46,661 nucleotides of DNA from a virus, in the IMG/VR virus record IMGVR_UViG_3300024344_000030, positions 1 to 46,661 of that record; one strand, given 5' to 3'. Made by a program: the position numbers and the translations under genes. The notes under the pieces are model-generated. The model made no database searches. It was not told the origin of the DNA and worked only from the letters and a program-made list of their open reading frames with translations. Below are positions 35,652-45,090 of this stretch, piece by piece. Every line of letters begins with the position of its first letter. Position 1 is the stretch's first letter.

Positions 35652-36572
35652 ATGTATAACAACCATTTATTAGAATTGTTGGAGCAAGTTTTAGGTAGTG
35701 GGTATAGGTTAAAAAATGATGAAATATCATTCCATTGTAAATTTTGCAACCATCATAAGAAAAAACTACAAGTAAATTTAGAAACACAAAAGTGGCATTG
35801 CTGGGTGTGTAATAGCGGTGGTCAAAAAATCGTACAACTCTTAAAGAAGTTAAATGTTTCACATAATATTATAAAAAGTGTCTTGGAATTGCTTGATGAA
35901 TATGTAAGTTATGATAAACAAAAAGAAAAAGAAACCCATCATGGGCTATCATTACCGAAATGTTATAAACCATTATATAAACAATCAGATAGCATAATAA
36001 GAAAACACGCTTTAAATTATTTAAGACATAGAGGTATAACTCAGCGAGAGATTATACGATACCAAATAGGATATTGTGTGGATGGTGAATATAAAAACAG
36101 GGTTATAATTCCAAGTTATGATTTAAATGGTGATATTAATTATTTTGTAGCACGAGATATATTTCCAGATTCTAACATGAAGTATAAAAATCCACCAGTT
36201 TCAAGAAATATCATACCATTTGAGTTATTTGTAAGTTGGGAACACCCAATAGTATTATGCGAAGGTGTGTTTGATGCAATTGCAATAAAAAGAAATGCAA
36301 TCCCATTGTTAGGTAAATTCCCATCAAAAAAATTGATAATCAAAATAATTGAAAGTGGTGTTACAGATATATACATAGCATTAGATGAAGATGCAAAAGA
36401 AGATGCAAGAAAATTATCAGAATTTATGATGGGATATGGTAAAAATGTGTATTTGATGGATATGGATACAAAAGACCCAAGTGATTTGGGGTTTAGACAA
36501 TTCTGGAAACAGATTGAAAATACAAAACAAACTGGTTTTTCAGATTTAATTAGGAGTAGATTAAATGAGTAG
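35652..36572 (+). CDS. 61: DNA primase, T4 gp61-like (zinc finger plus TOPRIM)
   Basis: This 306-aa protein has an N-terminal zinc-binding region: C29 and C32 in FHCKFCNHH, and C50 and C53 in WHCWVCNSGG. The TOPRIM domain follows with E204 in VLCEGVFDA and the D245/D247 pair in IALDEDAKED, then TKDPSDLG, the usual third acidic motif. That is the architecture of primases that lay down RNA primers for lagging-strand synthesis with a replicative helicase; the length is near T4 gp61 (342 aa). No ribosome site precedes this ATG and the predicted transcript starts at or just before it, so it may be leaderless. The stop overlaps the SET-gene start by eight bases. Confidence 0.9.
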   Translation: MYNNHLLELLEQVLGSGYRLKNDEISFHCKFCNHHKKKLQVNLETQKWHCWVCNSGGQKIVQLLKKLNVSHNIIKSVLELLDEYVSYDKQKEKETHHGLSLPKCYKPLYKQSDSIIRKHALNYLRHRGITQREIIRYQIGYCVDGEYKNRVIIPSYDLNGDINYFVARDIFPDSNMKYKNPPVSRNIIPFELFVSWEHPIVLCEGVFDAIAIKRNAIPLLGKFPSKKLIIKIIESGVTDIYIALDEDAKEDARKLSEFMMGYGKNVYLMDMDTKDPSDLGFRQFWKQIENTKQTGFSDLIRSRLNE

Positions 36573-37029
36573 GATATTTTTAAGTAACCTAATAGAAGTA
36601 AGGAAGTCACCTATTCATAGGTATGGTGTTTTTGCTAAAGAAAATATACAAAAAGATACTATTATAGAAGAATCACCGTATGTTGAATTTGATGTAAATA
36701 TCTTTGACTTATTTGCAAAACCAAATAGACTTGAAGATTATTATTTTGCACACCCAAAATCTGATAAACTTGGTATATTTCCACTTGGGTATAGTGTAGT
36801 ATATAATCATACTGATGATAATAATATTACATTAGATATAATATTAGAAAGGGAAACTGTAATAATTAAAACAAGTGACGATATTAAAAAAGACGATGAG
36901 CTACTTATGCATTATGGTTCAACATATTTTCCAGATAGAAAATTTGAAATTTTTTTGAATAAAATTCAAGATGATTATTTTAATAATCGGCTTTCTTTAG
37001 ATGATATTAGGAGAAAATTATATGATTAA
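36565..37029 (+). CDS. SET-domain protein (probable lysine methyltransferase)
   Basis: This 154-aa protein shows the main SET-domain motifs in order: SPIHRYGVFAKENIQKDTII (residues 15-34) corresponds to the N-terminal strands, VVYNHTDDNN (78-87) to the NHS-type cofactor and active-site loop, and KKDDELLMHYG (108-118) to the closing motif ending in the conserved tyrosine. SET enzymes transfer methyl groups from S-adenosylmethionine to lysine side chains. The length is that of a bare SET domain without added substrate domains. AGGAG at 36552-36556 sets the start. Eight-base overlaps at both ends with the primase and recombination genes imply coupled translation. The substrate is unknown; a replication protein, ribosomal protein or host factor are possibilities. 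Confidence 0.82.
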   Translation: MSRIFLSNLIEVRKSPIHRYGVFAKENIQKDTIIEESPYVEFDVNIFDLFAKPNRLEDYYFAHPKSDKLGIFPLGYSVVYNHTDDNNITLDIILERETVIIKTSDDIKKDDELLMHYGSTYFPDRKFEIFLNKIQDDYFNNRLSLDDIRRKLYD

Positions 37030-40000
37030 GACGATAGCACACTTAGGTGATATCCACATACGCAAATTACATAGATTTATTGAGTATAGAGAAGTTTTTA
37101 ATAGATTGTATAAAAAATTAAATGAATTGGAACCAGATTTAATCTATGTTGGTGGCGATATAGTTCATGGAAAACTTGATACATCACCAGAAGAAACTCG
37201 AATGGTTGCTAACTTCTTTTTACAATTATCAAACATTTCACCCACTATCATCATTCCGGGGAATCACGATTGTAATTTAAATAATAAATCTCGCGAAGAT
37301 ACATTATCGCCAATCATTGATTTAGTGAAAAAAATTAACCCAAATATTCATTATTTTAAACAAAGTGGTGTTTATACGCTTGATAATATTGACTTTGGTG
37401 TATTATCAATTTTTGATGTAGATAGCGATGGGAATCAGAGAACAGATACATTACCAAACCCAAAAAATATGAATAACACTAAAATAGGGTTATTTCATGG
37501 TGCAGTTGGAACATTCCACTATGATAATGGATTTGAGGTTACTGATAAAAATGTTTCGGTGGGTACATTTGATGGGTATGATATGGTATTACTTGGTGAT
37601 ATTCACAAAAGGCAGTTTTTAAATAAAGAAAAAACTATGGGTTATTGTGGGTCATTAATCCAACAGGGATTTGCCGAGGATCCTGCACATGGTTTTTTAT
37701 TGTGGGATGTCGAAACTAAAACTGCAGAATTTCATGCAGTAGAAAATGATTATGGGTTTAAAGTTATAATTGTCGAAGATGGTAAAATTCAAAATAAGAT
37801 GAAATTTATGCCCCCAAAGGGTAAAATTAAAATTAAGTATTGGACTACAACCTTAGAGCAGATAAAAGATATACAGATTGATTTAAGAAAACAATATCCT
37901 AAAATAAGGGAAATTATAGCAGAAAAACAGGATGTACTTTCTAAAATTGATGGTACTTCGAGTAAAATCAATGTTGGTGATGTTAGAGATGTAGAGTACC
38001 AAAATGAATTAATAGTAGATTACTTAGCAAATAACATTGAAGGTGTAGATGCAGATACAATCAAACGAATATGTGAGTTAAATAAATTAACAAATAATTC
38101 ACCTGAAATATATGATGGTGGGGTAACTCGGAATGTAGATTGGAAACTTAAATCATTTGAATTTGATAATATGTTTTCATATGGTGAAGGTTCAAAAATA
38201 GATTTCACAAAACTTGATGGCGTTGTTGGTGTGGTTGCACCAAACCATTCGGGTAAATCTGCAATGATGGATGCGATTGCATACACTATATTTGATATAT
38301 GTAGTAGAACTAATAAAGCAATTGATGTGATGAATAAACGAAAATCAACATTTTCAGCTAAACTAAATCTTGAAATTAATGGTGAGGATTATTGGATTGA
38401 ACGGGTTGGTACTCAAAAAGTAAGACACCACCGGGATGGTACATATACAGAATCATGTCCAGTTGCTGTTAAATTCTATATGATAGATGGTGATGATAAA
38501 ATTGATTTGAGTGGTGCAGCCAGATTTAATTCCCAATACGGGAGTGGAACAAATGAAGAAATACAGAAGGTGTTAGGGACTTTTGATGATTTTATATTGA
38601 CATCACTATCATTACAAAATAACGGTACAGATTTTATTGATAAAAAACAGGCAGAACGAAAACAAATACTTTCACAATTTATGGATATTGACATATTTGA
38701 ACAATTAGAAACAATAGCGAGAAGTGATTCAAATGAAGAGCGTGCATTATTAAAATCGTTCAAGAAAAAAGATAGTTATAAAGATTTATCGACGATAGAG
38801 CAATATATACTTGATTATGAAGATGTTGAAATTGATTTAAATAAAAAACTTCAAGTTTTAGATGATGATATTGATAAATTAGAGGATACAAAATTTAAAC
38901 TTGGTATTAAATTACATAAAGTAGATTCAACAATTTTACATATTGATACACTTAATAATGAAAAGCATGCAAAGGAACTAAAGAAGAAAAACATAGAAAA
39001 ATCATTAAAAGATGATAAGGATTATAAAGAGAATTTAAGACCTTTATTTCATGAATATAATGAAAAGATAGATAAATTTGATGAAACTGTTATAAAATCA
39101 AATTATGAGTTATTTAATAAATTAACTCATAAATTAAAAGATATTAATTCAGGCATTCAGATTATAGAAACAACTGCTAGGTCATTAAATAAACATGCGG
39201 GAGATTTGGATAAATATAAATATGACCCGAATTGTGAGTTTTGTATTAATAATGGTGAGGAACAGATTAATGAAAAAATATCAATTCAACGCCAATTAGA
39301 TGAGTTAGATGTGAAATACAAAATAATAATTTCTAAGCAAGAATCCACTATGGCTGCACTTGATGCAGTAAAGGATGCAGAAGTTGAATTGCATGAATTT
39401 GATAGGTTTTCCGATGAATTAAATCAAATACGACATGATGCCGTTAAGATTGCAGGTAAAATTACAGCACAAGAAAGTGAAATAAAACAACTTGATGCAG
39501 AAATGTTAAATATTGATACTAAAATTACACAATATTATAACAATGAGCAGAAAATTAAAGATAATGAAATTACAAATAAACATATACAACAATGTATTTC
39601 AGATATTCTAAATTTGAATGTAAAAAAGAAATCATTTACTCTACAATATAACGAAAATATGAGTAAATTAAACATGTACAGAAGTGAAAAGCATACCATC
39701 GAGCGTGATATTAAAAAACTTGTAGAAACCGAACAGATGATACTTGATTATGATTTATATTTGATGGCATTATCTAAAGACGGTGTACCATATGAGTTAA
39801 TTTCAGAAACAATTCCGGCAATAGAAAGTGAAGTTAATCGGGTATTGGAAAATATGATGGCTGGGTTTACTATTAAAATGACAATGGATGGTAAAAATAT
39901 TGAAACTATGATATGTTATAATGACAGCTGTTGGAATCTTGAATTAGCGTCAGGTATGGAAAAGTTTGTTTCATCACTTGCAATCCGTATTGGGTTGATT

Positions 40001-40222
40001 AATATATCTACATTACCAAGACCCAATTTTCTTGTAATTGATGAAGGATTTGGAACATTAGATGGCGACAACATTGCAAATATGGAAGGTGCATTTCAAT
40101 ACTTAAAAACTCAATTTGATTTTGTATTGATAGTTTCACATTTAGATACAATTAAAGATTTTATGGACATGTTAATTCCAATCGAGATAAACAATAAATA
40201 TAGTAAAATTACACTAACCTAA
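37022..40222 (+). CDS. Fused Mre11-Rad50-like recombination nuclease (gp47-gp46 fusion)
   Basis: One 1066-aa frame holds both subunits of an SbcCD-type complex. The N-terminal Mre11-like phosphoesterase shows HLGDIHIRK (D10, H12), VGGDIVHGK (D46), IPGNHDC (81-83), GLFHG (H159) and LGDIHKR (H195). The Rad50-like half has the P-loop APNHSGKS (406-413), a long coiled coil, a zinc hook CEFC (C738, C741), the signature ASGMEKFVSSLAIR (about 977-990) and Walker B FLVIDEGFG (D1007, E1008), then an H-loop VSHLD. In T4 these are separate genes 47 and 46, which prepare DNA ends for recombination-dependent replication and degrade host DNA. AGGAGA at 37010 selects the start at 37022, overlapping the SET gene. 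Confidence 0.93.
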   Translation: MIKTIAHLGDIHIRKLHRFIEYREVFNRLYKKLNELEPDLIYVGGDIVHGKLDTSPEETRMVANFFLQLSNISPTIIIPGNHDCNLNNKSREDTLSPIIDLVKKINPNIHYFKQSGVYTLDNIDFGVLSIFDVDSDGNQRTDTLPNPKNMNNTKIGLFHGAVGTFHYDNGFEVTDKNVSVGTFDGYDMVLLGDIHKRQFLNKEKTMGYCGSLIQQGFAEDPAHGFLLWDVETKTAEFHAVENDYGFKVIIVEDGKIQNKMKFMPPKGKIKIKYWTTTLEQIKDIQIDLRKQYPKIREIIAEKQDVLSKIDGTSSKINVGDVRDVEYQNELIVDYLANNIEGVDADTIKRICELNKLTNNSPEIYDGGVTRNVDWKLKSFEFDNMFSYGEGSKIDFTKLDGVVGVVAPNHSGKSAMMDAIAYTIFDICSRTNKAIDVMNKRKSTFSAKLNLEINGEDYWIERVGTQKVRHHRDGTYTESCPVAVKFYMIDGDDKIDLSGAARFNSQYGSGTNEEIQKVLGTFDDFILTSLSLQNNGTDFIDKKQAERKQILSQFMDIDIFEQLETIARSDSNEERALLKSFKKKDSYKDLSTIEQYILDYEDVEIDLNKKLQVLDDDIDKLEDTKFKLGIKLHKVDSTILHIDTLNNEKHAKELKKKNIEKSLKDDKDYKENLRPLFHEYNEKIDKFDETVIKSNYELFNKLTHKLKDINSGIQIIETTARSLNKHAGDLDKYKYDPNCEFCINNGEEQINEKISIQRQLDELDVKYKIIISKQESTMAALDAVKDAEVELHEFDRFSDELNQIRHDAVKIAGKITAQESEIKQLDAEMLNIDTKITQYYNNEQKIKDNEITNKHIQQCISDILNLNVKKKSFTLQYNENMSKLNMYRSEKHTIERDIKKLVETEQMILDYDLYLMALSKDGVPYELISETIPAIESEVNRVLENMMAGFTIKMTMDGKNIETMICYNDSCWNLELASGMEKFVSSLAIRIGLINISTLPRPNFLVIDEGFGTLDGDNIANMEGAFQYLKTQFDFVLIVSHLDTIKDFMDMLIPIEINNKYSKITLT

Positions 40223-40245
40223 AAATATTAATTTCTTTTAAATGT

Positions 40246-40260
40246 TATATTTATATATGA
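40246..40260 (+). promoter_or_regulatory. Candidate late promoter before the tail fibre
   Basis: TATATTTATATATGA lies 25 bases before the GTG start, in the 62-base gap after the recombination gene. Its core is identical to those at 3410-3422 and 45092-45104. It is expected to restart late transcription after the replication operon. Confidence 0.55.
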
Positions 40261-40284
40261 TTAAATACATTTAGGAGAAAATTG

Positions 40285-43200
40285 GTGAAATCCCTATATA
40301 CAGCACATGAGATAAAAAATAAACCTCAGTTACAGCAACATAATTTAGATGCATTAGATGTATATTACGAGGATACACGATGTGATTATTTCGATGTTGT
40401 TGGTATTGATGAGATATTACCATATGGTAAAACATATTTTATTATAAGTTTAAAGGATGCTGCAAACGGATTACAGCCCGGCAGTGATGTACTGTTTGAA
40501 TTTAAAGATACTAATGGTGATATTATTCATTCTGGTGTTACGCCACTTTCAATTGATGGTGATGGAATATGTTATGTATCATTAGAACAACAACATAATT
40601 ATACTTACAGAGAAGCACAAGATGGTATAGGTTCACTTACAGTGGTGGGTGAGCTAAGTGCTGCACCACTCCAGTATAGAGGTATGTATAATATACGCTA
40701 TACTAAACACTTCCAAATACGAAAAAACTATCCTAATGTATCGGATATTTTATTTAAGGAAAAACCTAAATTAGAATTAGTTGAAACCGTTGAAGCTGAT
40801 AATTTGAGGTTTAAGCGTTCTTATATATCGCTTAAAACTAGCCAATTATCAACTTATGGTGGACAAGTAAAATTCGCTGAAGTATCATATAATGCACAGA
40901 AATCAAAAACAGATAAATTTCAAATCTTAGGTACATACGAGGTTGAGGATTCATTTGAAACGCTCCGCTCCCCAATATCGAGTGGGTCTGATTATGTTGG
41001 TAATTTTGCTGATTTTTCAACATTAGGTGGTTATTGGATAACTTCGAGTGGTATATACCATCATAGTTCACAAAGTCTATATACTATGTCTAGCTCAGTT
41101 TATTTATCGGGTAGTGATACAAATATTATATATAAATCAACTCATACTACACAGGATGCTGAATTTTATGACTTCCAATATATCATAAGTGGAAGTGGAA
41201 CGGTTGATGTGTATGAATTATTATCTGGGTCAAATCACCCATCCAGCTCGATTGAACAGAAAAACAAAATTTATTCTAAACAATATACAAATTTTAACCC
41301 AAGTTCAAGCCTTGGACCAATCATAGATGGTAAGCCACATGTATCTAATTCCTTTTTTATAAAAGACAAAATCGAAATAGTTAAAAATAAAGCATATGCA
41401 TTAAAGTTTAGCGCATCTGCACCTGGGCTGTATGTTAAAAATGTATCGTTCAAATATAAACCAAATTCTGGTGTTAACCCATCTACTTTTATACAAAAAG
41501 CACAATTACCTACCGTTAGGCGAAATGAAACGATAGATTTTAAGGTTAGATTTTTAAATAATAAAATGGATGTTGCACATGATTTTTCCAAACCGGGTAA
41601 AGATATAGTGCTATCAGGTTCATTATTCATTGCAGGCGCGCCATTGACGATAGAAACTGCTGATAATTTAATAACCAGCAGTGGTGCATTTGTATTTGGT
41701 AAAGATGTTGACAATGGAATTAGAATGGATTTTAAACCAACGGGTGAAGGAAATGTTAAAGGTTCTGATACAATTGAATTTACAAGAGTTGTTGCTGGTA
41801 TTGATAATAAAGCTATATACGCATTGTCGGATAAGGGTGGAATTATAAATGATATTGAAACCAATAAAGTATCTGGTTCTGATAATAGTAGTATAATTGC
41901 ATCAGTAGAATCAGTTGTATCATCATCAACATTTGGTTCTATTATGGCATCATCTGGCAGTTCAATAAAATATTCACCATTATCTGTTGTAATTGGTGGA
42001 CAAAATCAAAAAATACATAACCCAACTGATAATACATCTGATACTGGCAATGTAGTAATCGGTGGTGGTACGAATATTATATCATCTTCATTTACAACTG
42101 ATAAAGTTATAAATTCTATCATATTGGGTGGTGCAGTAAATAACATACGACAAATTGATTCAGTACAAGAAATAAATAGTGGTATCATAATTGGTGGATT
42201 AAATAATGCTATAAATACAGGATTATTTCCAGTAATACTGAGCGGTAATGGAAATTTAATATCAGGGAGTTCGACAAACAGTTCTATTATACTGGGTGGG
42301 TCTAATAATAAATTAATTCACGACAATTCTATTATAATAGGGAAGTCGTCATTCACATCAACTGCCGACAATACAGTCTATATAAACAACTTAGATGTAG
42401 ATGGAACAATAACAGCAAATGAATTTCATACAACATACACATCAGCTTCAATAATTTATGCAAGTGGGTCAACTCAATTCGGTGATACATTAGATGATAT
42501 TCATAATTTTACAGGTTCTGTTAATATAACAGGTTCATTATCAGTAACTGGTGATATTTCTGCCAGTGCTAACATATACGCACCAAACATTGGAAGTGGT
42601 GTAGATAATTCAGTTGTAATATTAGATTCAGATGGTACATTTAAAACTGATGAAGTAGATAGTAGAGTGTGGGGCAGTTCATTACTAAGTGGTGATGGTG
42701 GTCCATTAATAGACGGATATATCCCATATACATCAGATGGTGCTGGTGGTTTATTAGATTCATCGAATTTATATTGGGATTCAAATAAATTAGGAATTGG
42801 GACTGGAGCAGTTACTCCGCCAAAAACTTTAACTGTAGCAGGTGATATATCAGGAAGTGGTGATTTACATATTCAGGGTGACATAACAGGAAGTAATACA
42901 GGTTCATTTTCATATCTAAGAACAACGGCATATACATTTCCAGGTTCAGATGGAAATGACGGTGAAGTATTAAAAACATATGGTGCTGGGGCAGTTTCAT
43001 TTGGTCATGGTGAACGGTTAGAATTACAAGTTAGAAATGATGAAGGCTCTACTTTAGTGATAGGAACGCCTGTATATTCAAAAGGTGAAATTGGTGGTTC
43101 AAATAGAATTAAAGTTGGAAAGGCCGATGCATCTGATACTACAAAACTACCGGCTATTGGAATATTAAAACAAGAGTTAGATACATCAGGAAACAAAGAT

Positions 43201-44433
43201 GGTTATGCTATATCAACTGGTGTGTTCAATGAAAATATAACAGGATATAGTGGTTTATCTGTAAATGATAAATTATTTGTAGCGGTAGGTGGTATGTTAA
43301 CAAATGTAAAACCAACTGGTTCAGCAAATGAAATTCAAAATGTTGGAATTATATTAAAAACAAATGGAACAATAATACAAGGAATGAAAGTATCTGCTAT
43401 TGATAGAACCAATGATATTCCAAACCTACCAACTGGTAAAATATGGGTGGGTAATGTAAATACAGTAACATCTTCAATTGTACATTTAGATGAAACGAGT
43501 GGTTATCTCGGAATAAATACAACATCTCCATCAAAAACTTTAACTGTAAATGGTGACATATCAGGAAGTGGTGAATTAAATATACAAGGCAATATAACTG
43601 CATCAAACATAGCTGGAACACTAACAACATCAACGCAAGACAATATTTCACAAATATACAATACATCTCTTAAAATCGGTAGGGATTCACAGAATTTAAT
43701 AGATTTTGCAACAGTCGATAATAATATAATATTTAGAATAAATAATGCAGATGAATTGAAATTGCTTTTTAATTCCTTACAACCATATACAAGTAATGGT
43801 TTGGCGCTGGGTTCAACATCAAGACAATGGTCAGATTTATATTTATATGAAGGAGGGGTTATAAATTGGGATAACGGTGATGTTACAATGACCCAAACAG
43901 GAAATCAACTTGATATTGAAGGAACTACACTTACTACATTTGAAGGTGACATATCAGGAAGTGGACAAGTTTATGCAGTATCAGCTTCATTCGGTGAATT
44001 ATCAAATACAACAAATAGATGGACAGATGGTTCAAATGGAAATGATGAATTTATTGCTATAACACCTGGTGACTTTACATTAACAGATTTTTATAGTAGA
44101 GGTGATGAATTTCCACCAAAAACATCTGATAGCGGTGGTTCAATTGTACCAACGAGTGCTACTGTAAATTACTTTGCATTAAAAATGATACCAAAAGGAT
44201 TTACGGCAATTGAAGTTTATATTTATTCAAATAGTGCAGATATAATTACAGTATATGAAGGAAACATAGCTAACGCAACAACAACTTCAAAGGGTAGTGG
44301 TAATACAAACGCTACAATAAACATAACAGATGTGGACGGTGATGGAACAAATTATTTATCAATAAAATGGAATCCAAGTGCCACAACTGATGAAATTCAT
44401 GGCGGAAAAATTAACATACAGAGGACAACATAA
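40285..44433 (+). CDS. Tail fibre protein with trimeric-adhesin-like repeats
   Basis: This 1382-aa protein starts at GTG 40285 (AGGAGA at 40273-40278 gives better spacing than TTG 40282). The first 190 residues (KSLYTAHEIKNKPQL) form a probable attachment domain. Mid-protein, from about residue 560 to 720, runs a series of VVIGG/IILGG units (SIILGGSNNKLIHDNSIIIG) similar to the head repeats of trimeric autotransporter adhesins and long fibres. Next comes FTGSVNITGSLSVTGDISAS, then two diverged copies of a repeat with KTLTVxGDISGSG (at about 846 and 1083). A globular module (LVIGTPVYSKGEIGG) lies between them. The C-terminal 140 residues (DGSNGNDEFIAIT) look like a receptor-binding tip. No intramolecular chaperone is visible. 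Confidence 0.8.
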   Translation: MKSLYTAHEIKNKPQLQQHNLDALDVYYEDTRCDYFDVVGIDEILPYGKTYFIISLKDAANGLQPGSDVLFEFKDTNGDIIHSGVTPLSIDGDGICYVSLEQQHNYTYREAQDGIGSLTVVGELSAAPLQYRGMYNIRYTKHFQIRKNYPNVSDILFKEKPKLELVETVEADNLRFKRSYISLKTSQLSTYGGQVKFAEVSYNAQKSKTDKFQILGTYEVEDSFETLRSPISSGSDYVGNFADFSTLGGYWITSSGIYHHSSQSLYTMSSSVYLSGSDTNIIYKSTHTTQDAEFYDFQYIISGSGTVDVYELLSGSNHPSSSIEQKNKIYSKQYTNFNPSSSLGPIIDGKPHVSNSFFIKDKIEIVKNKAYALKFSASAPGLYVKNVSFKYKPNSGVNPSTFIQKAQLPTVRRNETIDFKVRFLNNKMDVAHDFSKPGKDIVLSGSLFIAGAPLTIETADNLITSSGAFVFGKDVDNGIRMDFKPTGEGNVKGSDTIEFTRVVAGIDNKAIYALSDKGGIINDIETNKVSGSDNSSIIASVESVVSSSTFGSIMASSGSSIKYSPLSVVIGGQNQKIHNPTDNTSDTGNVVIGGGTNIISSSFTTDKVINSIILGGAVNNIRQIDSVQEINSGIIIGGLNNAINTGLFPVILSGNGNLISGSSTNSSIILGGSNNKLIHDNSIIIGKSSFTSTADNTVYINNLDVDGTITANEFHTTYTSASIIYASGSTQFGDTLDDIHNFTGSVNITGSLSVTGDISASANIYAPNIGSGVDNSVVILDSDGTFKTDEVDSRVWGSSLLSGDGGPLIDGYIPYTSDGAGGLLDSSNLYWDSNKLGIGTGAVTPPKTLTVAGDISGSGDLHIQGDITGSNTGSFSYLRTTAYTFPGSDGNDGEVLKTYGAGAVSFGHGERLELQVRNDEGSTLVIGTPVYSKGEIGGSNRIKVGKADASDTTKLPAIGILKQELDTSGNKDGYAISTGVFNENITGYSGLSVNDKLFVAVGGMLTNVKPTGSANEIQNVGIILKTNGTIIQGMKVSAIDRTNDIPNLPTGKIWVGNVNTVTSSIVHLDETSGYLGINTTSPSKTLTVNGDISGSGELNIQGNITASNIAGTLTTSTQDNISQIYNTSLKIGRDSQNLIDFATVDNNIIFRINNADELKLLFNSLQPYTSNGLALGSTSRQWSDLYLYEGGVINWDNGDVTMTQTGNQLDIEGTTLTTFEGDISGSGQVYAVSASFGELSNTTNRWTDGSNGNDEFIAITPGDFTLTDFYSRGDEFPPKTSDSGGSIVPTSATVNYFALKMIPKGFTAIEVYIYSNSADIITVYEGNIANATTTSKGSGNTNATINITDVDGDGTNYLSIKWNPSATTDEIHGGKINIQRTT
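42821..42893 (+). repeat. Tail-fibre repeat, copy 1
   Basis: Encodes KTLTVAGDISGSGDLHIQGD. It shares the identical run CAAAAACTTTAACTGTA and most of the following 50 bases with copy 2 at 43532. Both copies are preceded by LGIxT-type codons, as in repeated fibre shaft units. Confidence 0.8.
43532..43604 (+). repeat. Tail-fibre repeat, copy 2
   Basis: Encodes KTLTVNGDISGSGELNIQGN, 711 bases after copy 1. A third, shorter relative (GDISGSGQVYA) lies near 43947. These are possible sites for recombination that would swap or lose the module between them. Confidence 0.8.
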
Positions 44434-44434
44434 T

Positions 44435-45073
44435 ATGGTTACAACACAACAATATAAAACAGATGAATATGGAAAAGACATTTTATTAAAAGACGATAAA
44501 CACCAAGTGATGATGCAGTGGGAAAAATCATTAATGAAAAAATGTATTGATGAATTAAACCCAATAAACGGTGATGTTTTAGAAATAGGATTTGGTATGG
44601 GATATTCAGCAAAACAAATTCAAAAATATAAACCCAAATCACATACAATTATAGAAATGGATTCTATGGTTATAAACAAAGCGAAAACAGATTTAGGCTT
44701 TCACCCGACATTGGGAAAATATGAAAATGTGAAATGGATACATGGAACTTGGCAAGAAAAATTAAATGAATTAGGAAAGTTTGATTATATATTCTTTGAT
44801 GATTATCCATTAGAGCAACCAAAAGATGATTTTCAAAAGAAGTTAGTAGCTGAAAGATTTTTTATGTTTATTGATATTTGTTTAGATAGTCACTTAAATG
44901 ATTTTGGTAAAATATCAGGCTATTTACATGACCCAAACAATACATTTGGTGAACGAGTTGTAAGTGGAAGAAATGTAAAATATAAAGAAAAATATATTGA
45001 TTTAGAAGTACCAGATAACTGTAATTATTACAGAGATGACAAAGGTATAATCCCAATAATAACAAAAATTTAA
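44435..45073 (+). CDS. SAM-dependent methyltransferase, guanidinoacetate/arginine N-methyltransferase-like
   Basis: This 212-aa protein has a Rossmann-fold methyltransferase core: motif I VLEIGFGMGYSA (48-59), the acidic end of strand two TIIEMD (71-76), and motif FDYIFFDDYPL (116-126). The upstream helix QVMMQWEKSLM (24-34) is typical of the GAMT/RMT2 group, which methylates guanidino groups of small molecules or arginine. The frame is open upstream to 44378, but the ATG at 44435, one base after the fibre stop, has GAGG at 44421-44424. The fibre-adjacent position could mean it modifies a virion protein, or it may be accessory cargo. Substrate unknown. The fold is secure, the subgroup likely. 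Confidence 0.82.
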   Translation: MVTTQQYKTDEYGKDILLKDDKHQVMMQWEKSLMKKCIDELNPINGDVLEIGFGMGYSAKQIQKYKPKSHTIIEMDSMVINKAKTDLGFHPTLGKYENVKWIHGTWQEKLNELGKFDYIFFDDYPLEQPKDDFQKKLVAERFFMFIDICLDSHLNDFGKISGYLHDPNNTFGERVVSGRNVKYKEKYIDLEVPDNCNYYRDDKGIIPIITKI

Positions 45074-45090
45074 TTATTAAATATGTTTTT

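Noticed and set aside
41271-41864. A 197-codon minus-strand open frame within the tail-fibre gene
   Set aside because: It lies fully inside the sense gene, has no ribosome site and shows low-complexity composition. All supported genes are on the plus strand.
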